Positions 25,263 through 34,310 of a stretch of 64,000 nt of DNA are shown here, in pieces. Under the pieces are notes generated by a model. It ran no database searches and was not told the origin of the DNA. It worked only from the letters and a program-made list of their open reading frames with translations. The DNA is from Mauremys mutica (lineage: Eukaryota > Chordata > Testudines > Geoemydidae). The stretch lies in the NCBI RefSeq assembly GCF_020497125.1, contig NC_059075.1, positions 104,695,222 through 104,759,221 of the forward strand. The letters are read 5' to 3'. The number at the start of each line of letters is the position of its first letter. Position 1 is the first letter of the stretch. The translations under genes and the position numbers were made by a program.

Positions 25263-27140
25263 CTAAGCATGCTCATAATACTTTCCCATGCAGAGTGCAT
25301 TATGAGATAAACTGTTAGGAATAAAACATCCGTTAGAGTTCTTTGTAAGAGAGCACTGAGCTGAATTTGTATCTCTTGATGTGTCCACTGTCCTTTACTG
25401 CTACCATTACAGAACCACAGCCAGTTGATATAACAAACACTAGGTTTGGGGATTGCCTCTAGACTCTGGCTCCCCAGGCCAGTGAGGTTCAGGTGCACAA
25501 TGGGTATGACTCACTTGGACAGCAGGGAGAGGTAAAGGAAGGAATCGTCTACAGCCAATTATTTAAAAATAAAATAGCCACTGATGTCTTCCTTAAAAAG
25601 AGACCATATATGCTCTCTCAGACCAAGCAGCAATGGTTGCCATTTTCAAAGTGAAAAGGATATCTCACTACAATAAGGAGCCAGGTACATGTTCATTTCT
25701 AACTCAGTTAGGAATGGGCAAACTGATCCAAATAAAGTAAGAATCTTCCTGAAGCTTACTCATCCTCTCTTCTGCAGCAGTGAAGCCAGGGGATGATCTT
25801 TTGGTTTCATTGCTACTGCTCTTTGCCCTCATTCTGGGGCTGACACACCCCAGAATCCACTGTGACAATAGAGTTCATTCATATTTCCATGACTCAGCAT
25901 GAAGTAAAGTCAGCAGTGAAACAAAGTCTGCCTATCACCCAAAAGATGTTGGATGTGAGGGGTATGGAGTTACCAGCCAGACTTCAAAAAAGCTGCAGGA
26001 GGAAGAGTAGAGACAGGCAGGGGAGAGCTTGCAAGCTGCCACATTCTCTCCTCATCCTTGAAGATACTTAAAGGTAAGCAGTGAGCATGGAGTTGGTGGG
26101 GGGATGGTAGGTTCTGGAGAAATGCACTGGTTTTGTTAGGCAGTGAGTGAGCTTCACTGCAATTCATTCTGGTTTCATTTGGAACTCCTACAAATGTGAA
26201 AATCCAAGTGAAGCCCTGTGATCACATGATCCTGCAATGCAAACCTGCCAAGTATTATTCACTAGCAGATGTGGTCAAAAAATGAAAGCATATTTTCCTG
26301 AAAAAACACACAATTCTAAAGTTGTCATTTCAAAGTGTTTGAAATGGACCTAATTTTCATTATTTTACACATTTTTAGATTTTTGCAATCAAAAACCTTA
26401 TAAAATTGACATTTCCTGAAAGAGTTTTCAGGGAAAGGAAACTCTGGATAATGTTTTGATAAAAATCCTGAAAAGGAGATGAAATATTTCACAAAAAGTG
26501 ATTAATTTGCACAGAAAAAAAAGCGATTTCAAAAAACCCCTTTGTTATAAAAATTGCCACCAGCTCAGTTCACCAGAACCTTGTAAACTACAACTAGTAG
26601 TTTTCATGAAGTCCTGCTTAGATAACTGTAGACTTTCTGCCACCAGTGGTGTATTTCTTGATCCACATTTTCCTGTTCAAATGAGAAGGGTTTGGGATTG
26701 AAGCTTTTCAACTTGACCATTCAATTTGGAAAACTAACTCAGCTTTCAAATGTATGATTCAGCCAGTTCCTTGGGTCTCATATTATAAATGGGGACATGA
26801 CACTGGTTAGTCCTTTGTCAATGTACAATTCTTTTTTCCTTAGGGCTAGCTTTAGAGAAAAGGGTCACATCTAAACTTGAATAATGCTATACAACATAAT
26901 ATGCCATTAGAAACAATGGAGAGGATTATTTTTTATTCTAAACATGACAAAACTAGTAAAAACAGCAAGGTTAACTTGACTGATAAAGTCAATTTTATCG
27001 GAAATGTATACAGATTAAAAGATTTTTAATTATATTCAAATGAATTGAATGGTTTCTCTTTTAATCAAAACCAAGTGTGATGCAGAAGTTGCTACTTGGA
27101 TGTCTTGCTCTGACTTTTCCATTTCATCAAAAATTAAAGG
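25263..27140. other. Non-coding stretch
   Basis: No gene seen. An AT-rich palindromic repeat occupies about 26270-26530. The remainder looks single-copy and old. Confidence 0.4.
26270..26530. repeat. AT-rich palindromic repeat
   Basis: Contains mirrored A/T-run modules (cattttcctgaaaaaac, ttttcattattttaca, gagttttcagggaaag, ataaaaatcctgaaaag). It resembles the segments at 21490-21665 and 52495-52735. Confidence 0.35.
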
Positions 27141-27149
27141 TTGTGGAAC

Positions 27150-27545
27150 AAATTAATTCCAGTTCTGCAGTTTCTCGTTAAAGTCTGTTTTTGAAGTTTT
27201 TCTGTTGAAGAATTGCCACTTTTAAGTCTGTTATTGAGTGACCAGGGAGATTGACGTGTTCTCCGACTGGTTTTTGAATGTTACAATTCTTGATGTCTGA
27301 TTTGTGTCCATTTATTCTTTTGTGTAGAGACTGTCTGGTTTGGCCAATGTACATGGCAGAGGGGCATTGCTGACACATGATGGCATATATCACATTGGTA
27401 GATGTGCAAGTGAACAAGCCCCTGATGGTGTGGCTGATGTGGTTAGGTCCTATGATGGTGTCCATTGAATAGATATGCGGACAGAGTTGGCAACAGGTTT
27501 TGTTGTAGGGATTGGTTCCTGGGTTAGTGTTTTTGTTGTGTGGTG
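27150..27545 (-). pseudogene. Penelope-like element, GIY-YIG endonuclease relic
   Basis: Minus-strand translation from about 27545 to 27178 gives the C-terminal part of a Penelope-like retroelement. A Cys cluster (YNKTCCQLCPHI) is followed by IIGPNHISHTIRGLFTC, then STNVIYAIMCQQC and the GIY-YIG core AMYIGQTRQSLHKRINGHKS. The likely catalytic Arg (KRINGH) and Glu (VGEH) are retained, as is the PLE-type CxxC spacing. The reading frame from SMDTII to the end is open for about 95 codons. The reverse transcriptase part is missing: upstream text does not continue in frame. It is a 5'-truncated, presumably inactive copy. Confidence 0.85.
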
Positions 27546-27549
27546 TGTA

Positions 27550-28925
27550 GTAGTATTACGTCTTATACACTGTGTATAAGAGGCTGGCATAGTCATGCAC
27601 ATATGAGGAGATGTGATGGTACTCAAGTAAATTTTGTGACTATTACAGTTAGTCAGAAATAAGCACAAGTATATTCGTGCTTGAATAAACACACTAAGGG
27701 CCAAATTCCCAGTTGAACACTCATTCATATACAAACCCAGACAAACACATGTGCAAACAAGACAGATGTTGGCACAGCACAGATGTCTATTTGCAGCTGT
27801 AAATATGTGGGTCTGGAGGTGCAGTTGCAGGAATAGGCCACAATAGGATGTGTACACATTTGCAGGTGCATTCTTTGAGCCTATGGCTTGAGTTTGGCCC
27901 TAAGAATATAAACAAGTTTTGGAAATGAAGTTGTATAGTTTTTTCATTATCAGTTATCAAACTTTAAATGCCAATAATACCTGTGTCACCTGCCTATAAA
28001 ACATGATATACAATATACATGGGCGGAAAATCATTTCTCATTATATTGGCATTTATATCAAAAGGTATAAAAAATAGCTCATTTTATTTTAAAACTAAAT
28101 CAGATGATAGCTCAAAAGATTTTTTTCATACCATTTTATTTGACATGGTACAAATAATAATGTCATGTTTTTTGTAACAGCTTGCTGTATATGGCATGTA
28201 CCCAGAAAGTAAGTATGTGGTTATTTATTTCTTCTAAATTAGAACATCCTAAATTATTTCTTCTAAAGTAGAACCAAAACAACTTTTATACAATCTGACC
28301 CGGTAGCTTTAAAATTCATTTTCAGGTAATCTGCAGCAACATCTCATTAAAGTATAATAAACCTTTTGAAGTGTACCTAGTAGCAATACCTAGATCCACA
28401 AATAATGATTCAACAAAACAAAGAACACGTTCCTGTCTTGTAGCAAACCACATGAAACTGAACTAATGTATGTGGATTAAAAAATTATATTGCATACATT
28501 TGGGTCATAACTCAGTTTCAAATACAGGTTTTGTCAATAAAACAAATGTTAATGTTGCGAAATAAATACTTTTTTTCTAGATTGACGATAAAGAAGGTTA
28601 ATTTGATTAGTTAGTTTTAAAATGATTCCTGAAAAATCCTCCATATTCAAACCTTATAAATCTCACCATTATGGGAACAGAAAAGGTTAAATTAAAATTT
28701 CTGCTGTTCCAAGTATATTATATTTAAGATACTTAAGCTTAACAGCTGAAAAAAAGACTTCTAAAATTAAATATAAAAGGATAGTTAACTGTCTCCACTT
28801 GTAGTACTGGTTCCATAATCAGTGTTTCACGCCAGAACTTAACAAAATCTGACTGAAAACAATTCAGCTAAGGCATCTAATCACCTGCCCGGACTGTACA
28901 GTCATGATGTTAGATGTCATAATGG

Positions 28926-28926
<1 letters not shown>
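27550..28926. other. Non-coding, AT-rich stretch
   Basis: No gene, RNA or clear repeat recognised. The ORF at 27450-27857 on the minus strand only overlaps the Penelope relic in another frame. Confidence 0.4.
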
Positions 28927-28958
<32 letters not shown>

Positions 28959-28965
28959 TTATTAT
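28927..28965. repeat. (ATT)n microsatellite
   Basis: About 39 bases of ATT repeats with one interruption, directly abutting the 5' end of the SINE that follows. Confidence 0.9.
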
Positions 28966-28966
28966 T

Positions 28967-29160
28967 GGGGAGAGGGATAGCTCAGTGGTTTGAGCATTGG
29001 CCTGTTAAACCCAGGGTTGTGAGCTCAATCCTTGAGGGGGCCACTTAGGGATCTGGGGCAAAATCAGTACTTGGTCCTGCTAGTGAAGGCAGGGGACTGG
29101 ACTTGATGACCTTTCAAAGTCCCTTCCAGTTCTAGGAGATAGGATATCTCCATTAATTAT
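28967..29160 (+). mobile_element. tRNA-derived SINE with CR1-like tail
   Basis: The head reads ggatagctcagtggtttgag (box A-like TAGCTCAGTGG). A box B-like gttgtgagctcaatcc follows, spaced as in a tRNA. The tail ggactggacttgatgacctt followed by tcaaagtcccttccagttct matches a CR1 3' end, explaining mobilisation by CR1 machinery. This is the SINE type described from turtles. A second copy lies at 33679-33871. Confidence 0.9.
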
Positions 29161-29164
29161 TAAA

Positions 29165-29780
29165 TTACAATTGTGGGTGCACATTTTTTTTAAAAGTGTC
29201 CCAAAGTTAGTGGGCTTCATGTGGCCAGACCTGCTGTGTCTTCCCTTTTAAAATGTATTCCTCAGTAGTGATACAAATTACTTGCCTCACCACCACAAAA
29301 TAATTTTAAAAAATAGTCCATATGGCAAGTCAGTCTGAAGTTACTAAAAATTACGACTATGAAAAATTATTATTGCAGAGTGATTACAAAGTACTATCAG
29401 GCATTTCATGGTACCTCCAACTCAATAAGTTCCTATTGTATATATGTTTTATGTGTGGAAAATAACTAATTTATTCTCATTGTTATGCTATCAAATTGTA
29501 AATAGTATTAAATATATACAGTTGGGTGAACACTGTAACCTAGATTTTAAACTGCTTGAATTTTGGAGGAGTGTGATTTGAATCTCTGAATCAGAATCCA
29601 TCTGCGTGACATGGGTTGCAAGTTATATCAAAAATCAAAAGGGGCTTCTTTTTCTGTACAAGTTTCTAACAGCCAAAATCTTAAATCTAAACGTGAACAA
29701 TGACCCTGATTTAGCTCCAAACAGAAACCAAAGCCTTGGCCTACCTAAGCCCTGATTCTACTCTCGTTTACCCCAGCGTA
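29165..29780. other. Non-coding stretch
   Basis: AT-rich, apparently single-copy. Nothing is recognised. Confidence 0.4.
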
Positions 29781-29782
29781 CA

Positions 29783-30075
29783 TGGGAACATAGCCATTTA
29801 AAGACTGGAATCAGACTCAGATATCTATTCCAATATCCTGTATCTTACTATGGCCAGCACCAGATTCTTCAGAAGAATGTACGAGAACTCTGCAGTAGGC
29901 AGATGTGGGATGATCTGCCTCCTGGTCTCTAATACTTAAAGACTGACTATAACATGAGATTTAACACTCCTTCCAAAACTTGTTATAAGTAATTATGATA
30001 ACTTTGGATATTCTTGGCTTCCATATAAAATATCCAATTCTCTTTTGAAGTGTAAATCAGGAAGAACTCCACTGA
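29783..30075 (-). mobile_element. Diverged CR1/L3-like 3'-end fragment
   Basis: Text gggaacatagccatttaaag ... ccaatatcctgtatcttact .. ggccagcaccagattcttca parallels the 3' end of the CR1 copies at 1398 and 8291 but is much more diverged. Orientation is minus. Confidence 0.6.
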
Positions 30076-31141
30076 GTTACATTGATTAAAAAAACTGTGT
30101 AAAACCCAGGCCCACAGTTGCCATGGCCCATCACCAATATAGAATCACAGAATATCAGGGTTGGAAGAGACCTCAGGAGGTCATCCAGTCCAACCCCCTG
30201 CTCAAAGCAGGACCAACCCCAACTAAATCATCCCAGCCAGCGCTTTGTCAAGCCGGGCCTTAAAAACCTCCAAGGATGGAGATTCCACCACCTCCCTAGG
30301 TAACCCATTCCACTGTTTCACCACCCTCCTAGTGAAATAGTGTTTCCTAATATCCAGTGATGAGCTGCCAAATTTTTAACAACCGGTTCCCTCCTCCCTC
30401 CAAAATTTTAACAACGGGTTCCCTCCTTCCCCCCCCCCTCCGGGGGGGGGTCGTGCCCCATCCAACCCCTCATGTTCCTTGACACACACACTCCGAGACC
30501 CCTGACCCATCCCCCCCTTCCCTGTCCCCTGACTGCCCCTTGCCGCCCCACCCAACCCCTCCTCTCATTCTCAATGGCCCCCCAGAACCCCTACCCCATA
30601 CAACTACCCCTTCTCTCTGTCCCTGAGTGCCCCCACCACCTCATCCAACCCTGCTCTTTCCTGACTGCTCCCCGGGACCCTTGCCCCCATTCAATGCCCC
30701 TGTTCCCTGCCCTCTGACCCCCCCCACCCCCTACCCTCTCTCCAACACCCCCTCCCTGCCCCCTTACCGCGCTGCCTGGACGTGGCTGGGCCGGGACAGG
30801 AGTCGCGCGGCCGGAGCCGGAGGATGCGGCGGGAGCCCAGCGGCCGGAGCCAGGTGGCTGGCTGGGTGGAGCCAGGGAGGGCTGCGGCCAGAGCTGGAGC
30901 CGGGCAGCCGGGGCCGCCGCCACGCCCAGACCCGCGCTGCCGGAGCCCGGCCCCCTGGCAAAACAGCAGGGGCGGCTGGAGCCACGGGACCAGGCCGGGC
31001 TGGAGGTGGGGGGCCGTGTCCAGAGCCGAGCATCCCGGTAGGTGGGGGCACGGCAGGGCCGGGGGGGGGGTTGCGGCCGGAGCCGGGCGGCCGGGGAGGG
31101 GTTCAGGGGGGGTCGGGGACGCGGGGCCGTGCCGCAGCCGG

Positions 31142-31550
31142 TGAGGGTCGGGCGGGGACCCGGGGACGGGGGGGGCCAGGCAGGGTCGCGGCCGGGAACG
31201 CGGGGGGGGGGCGCAGCCGGTGAGGGTCGGACGGGGACCCGGGGACAGGGGGGGGGCGGTCAGGGTCGCGGCCAGGAACGCGGGGCCGGGAACGCGGGGG
31301 GGGGCGCGCGCCCCGGGCGGGTTGGGCGGGGGCCCGGGGAGGGGGCGGCCCGAGCCCCCCGGCCGGCGACGGGGAGGGGGGGAGTCGGGGACGCGGGGCC
31401 GGGGAGGGTCGCGGCCGGGGACGGGACGCGGGGCCGTGCCGCAGCCGGTGAGGGTCGGGCGGGGACCCGGGGCCGGGGGGGGGGCCGGGCAGGGTCGCGG
31501 CCGGGAACGCGGGGCCGGGAACGTGGGGGGACCCGGGGACGGGGGGGGGA
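31142..31550. repeat. G-rich imperfect minisatellite
   Basis: The 20-base word starting tgagggtcgg recurs at 31142, 31221 and 31449 (spacings 79 and 228, the latter close to three units). It is interspersed with gggtcgcggccggg words and long G runs. G runs of 7-10 bases make it a strong candidate for G-quadruplex formation. Confidence 0.75.
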
Positions 31551-31673
31551 CGGGTGGCCGGGCAGGGTCGCGGCCGGGGAGGCGGGGACCGGTCGCGGCC
31601 GGGGACCGGCCGGGGCACACGCCCCCCCCCCCCCCCGTTTCCTACCTCAGCGTCCTCTTCCTGGGCCGGGGAA

Positions 31674-31758
31674 GCCTGCTTGCTTCTCAGCCCTCCCAGG
31701 CTTCCCGCGCGAACATCTGATTCGCGGGAAGCCGTGGGGGAGGAGAAGCAAGGAGGAG
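31674..31758. repeat. Imperfect hairpin within the GC-rich element
   Basis: GGCTTCCCGCG (31699-31709) and CGCGGGAAGCC (31723-31733) are perfect inverted repeats around a 13-base loop. Pairing extends imperfectly outwards (cctgcttgcttctc against gagaagcaaggagg). Confidence 0.75.
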
Positions 31759-31786
31759 CTTCATGGCAGGAGGTGGAGGCAGAATT

Positions 31787-31899
31787 CGCAACGGTTCGTG
31801 CGAACCGTTTGCTAAAATTAGACGCCGGACAGAGAACTTTAGCATCCGGTTCTCTGTCCGGCGTCTAATTTTAGCAAACGGTTCGCGCGAACCGTTGCG
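31787..31899. repeat. 51-bp-arm near-perfect hairpin
   Basis: The left arm 31787-31837 and right arm 31849-31899 are complementary at 50 of 51 positions, around an 11-base loop. Within the right arm, aacggttcgcgcgaaccgtt (31877-31896) is itself a perfect 20-bp palindrome. It lies 22 bases inside the right terminus of the element. Confidence 0.93.
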
Positions 31900-33678
31900 A
31901 ACCGTCTGCAGCTCACCCCTGCTAATATCCAACCTAGACCTCTCCCACTGCAACATGAGACCATTGCTGCTTCTTCTGTCATCTGCCACCACTGAGAACA
32001 GTCTAGTTCGATCCTCTTTGGAAGCCCCTTCAGGTAGTTGAAGGCTGATATCAAATCCCCCCTCACTTTTCTCTTCTGCAGACTAAATAAACCCAGTTCC
32101 ATCAGCCTCTCCTTGTAAGTCATGTGCCTCAGCCCCCAATCATTTTCATTGCCCTCCGCTGGTCTCTCTCTCCAATTTGTCCACATCCCTTCTGTAGTGG
32201 GAGGACCAAAACTGGACACAATACTCCAGGTGTGGCCTCACCAGTGCCGAATAGAGGGGAATAATCACTTCCCTCAATGTTCCTACTAATTCAGCACAAT
32301 ATGCTGTTGGCCTTCTTGGCAACAAGGGCACACTGCTGACTCATATCCAGCTTCTCGCCCACTGTAATCCCCAGGTCTTTTTCTTCAGAACTGATGCTTA
32401 GCCAGTCAGTCCCCAGCCTGTAGCAGTGTGTGGGATTCTTCCTTCCTAAGTTCAGGACTCTGCACTTGTCCTTGTTGAAACTCATCAGATTTCTTTTGGC
32501 CCAATCCTCCAATTTGTCTAGGTCACTCCAGCGTATCTACCTCTCGCCCCAGGTTAGTGTCATCTGCGAACTTGCTGAGGGTGCAATTCATCCCACCTTC
32601 CAGATCATTCATAAAGATAGTGAACAAAACCAGCCCCAGGACCAACCCCTGGGGCACTTCGCTTGATACCTGCTGCCAACTAGACATCGAGCCGTTGATC
32701 ACTACCTGTTGAGCCCGACAATCTAGCCAGCTTTCTATCCACCTTATAGTCCATTCATCCAATCCATACTCTTTAACTTGCTGGCAAGAATACTCTGGGA
32801 GACCGTATCAAAAGCTTTGCTAAAGTCAAGATATTTCACATCCACTGCTTTCCCCATATCCACAGAGCCAGTTATCTCATCATAGAAGGCAATCAGGTTG
32901 GTCAGGCATGACTTGCCCTTGGCGAATCCATGTTGACTGTTCCTGATCACCTTCCTCTCCTCCAACTGCTTCAACATGGATTCCTTGAGGACCTGCTCCA
33001 TGATTTTATCGGGGACTGAAGTGAGGCTGACCCATCTGTAGTTCTCCAGGTTCTCTTTCTTCCCTTTTTTAAATATAGGCACTATATTTGCCTTTTTCCA
33101 ATCCTCCAGGACCTCCCCTGATCACCACGAATTTTCAAAGATAATGGACAATGGCTTTGCAATCACATCATCCAACTCCCTCATCACCCCTGGATGCATT
33201 TGATTGGGACCCATGGACTTGTGCATGTCCAGTTTTCCTAATAGTCCTTAACCTGTTCTTTCACCACTGAGAGCTGTTCACCTCCTCCCCATACTGTGTT
33301 TCCTAGTGCAGCAGACTGGGAGCTGACCTTGTCTGTGAAGACCGAGGCAATAAAACCATTGAGTACTTCAGCTTTTTCCACATCATCTGTCACTATGTTG
33401 CCTCCCCCATTCAGTAGGGGTCCTACACTTTCCCTGAACAACTTCTTGTTACTAATATACCTGTAGAAACCCTTCTTGTTACACTTCACATCCCTTGCTA
33501 GCTGCAACTCCAGTTGTGCCTTGGCCTTCCTGATTACACCCCTGCATACTCTAGCAATATTTTTATGCTCCTCCCTAATCATCTGTCCAAATTTCCACTT
33601 CTTGTAAGCTTCCTTTTTGAGTTTAAGCTCACTGAAGATTTCACTGTTAAGCCAAGCTGGTCACCTGCCATATTTGCT

Positions 33679-33871
33679 ATGGGGGGGAGGGATAGCTCAG
33701 TGGTTTGAGCATTGGCCTGCTAAACCCAGGGTTGTGAGTTCAATCCTTGAGGAGGCCACTTAGGGATCTGAGGCAAAAATTGGTCCTGCTAGTGAAGGCA
33801 GGGGGCTGGACTCAATGACCTTTTAAGGTCCCTTCCAGTTCTAGATTGGTATATCTCCAATTATTACCTAT
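33679..33871 (+). mobile_element. tRNA-derived SINE with CR1-like tail, copy 2
   Basis: The head gggatagctcagtggtttga and box B-like gttgtgagttcaatcc are followed by a CR1-like tail (ggctggactcaatgacctt, then ttaaggtcccttccagttct). It is inserted in opposite orientation into the CR1 copy, whose text (catatttgctat / acctattctttctgcac) resumes on both sides. The flanks share an imperfect short duplication ending CTAT. Confidence 0.9.
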
Positions 33872-34310
33872 TCTTTCTGCACATCAGGATGGTTTGTTCC
33901 TGCACCCTCAATAAGGCTTCTTTAAAAACAGCCAGTTCTCCTGGATTCCTTTCCCCCTCATATTAACCTCCCAGGGGATCCTGCCCATCAGTTCCCTAAG
34001 GGAGACAAAGTCTGCTTTTCTGAAGTATTTTTCTACTCTCCTTTCTTCCTTTTGTCAGGATCCTGAACTCAACCATCTCATGGTCACTGCTGCCTAGGTT
34101 GCCATCCACTTCTACTTCCCCTACCAATTCTTCTCTGTTTATGAGCAGCAGGTCAAAAAGACCATGGCTCCTAGTTGGTTCCTCCAGCACTTGTACCAGA
34201 AAGTTGTCCCCAACACTCTCAAAAAACTTCCTGGATTGTCTGTGTATTGCTGTATTGCTCTCCCAGCAGATGTCAGGGTGATTGAAGGCCCCAAGAACCA
34301 GGGCCTGTCA

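Larger units (their letters stand above)
30355..31921. mobile_element. GC-rich hAT-type non-autonomous element, 1567 bp
   Basis: The ends are CAGTGATGAGCTG and CAGCTCACCCCTG (13-bp inverted repeat, two mismatches). The host CR1 sequence CTAATATC is duplicated exactly at 30347-30354 and 31922-31929, an 8-bp hAT-type target duplication, and the CR1 reads on across it. Inside lie a C-rich section to about 30770, a strongly GC- and CpG-rich section to about 31640 with an imperfect G-rich tandem repeat (tgagggtcgggcggggaccc at 31142 and 31449, one mismatch at 31221), and two hairpins near the right end. It has no transposase. Long ORFs on both strands (up to 309 codons) are low-complexity Gly/Arg/Pro by-products of the composition. 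Confidence 0.92.
30138..34310 (-). mobile_element. CR1 LINE, 5'-truncated, with two nested insertions
   Basis: The 3' end lies at about 30138 (tagaatcacagaatatcagg then gttggaagagacctcaggag, reverse orientation). The copy is interrupted by the hAT-type element 30355-31921 and the SINE 33679-33871. It reaches the endonuclease domain near 33996-34190 (LEEPTRSHGLFDLLLINREE, then SDHEMVEF). The reverse transcriptase is spread over 32523-33082 ([42 protein letters not shown]) and an inter-domain region over 33238-33582. Several frameshifts and stops make it dead. Orientation and domain order are continuous across both insertions. Confidence 0.93.

Noticed and set aside
28967..29050. tRNA gene
   Set aside because: Boxes A and B are present, but the acceptor stem does not pair and the unit continues into a CR1-like tail. 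It is a SINE.
31142..31550. CRISPR-like or regulated repeat array
   Set aside because: The repeat is an imperfect G-rich minisatellite inside a transposon in vertebrate DNA. There are no spacers.
30691..31620. 309-codon minus-strand ORF and several 95-257-codon ORFs on both strands
   Set aside because: They lie inside the GC-rich hAT-type element. Their products are low-complexity Pro/Arg/Gly, open in most frames only because stop codons are rare in such DNA.
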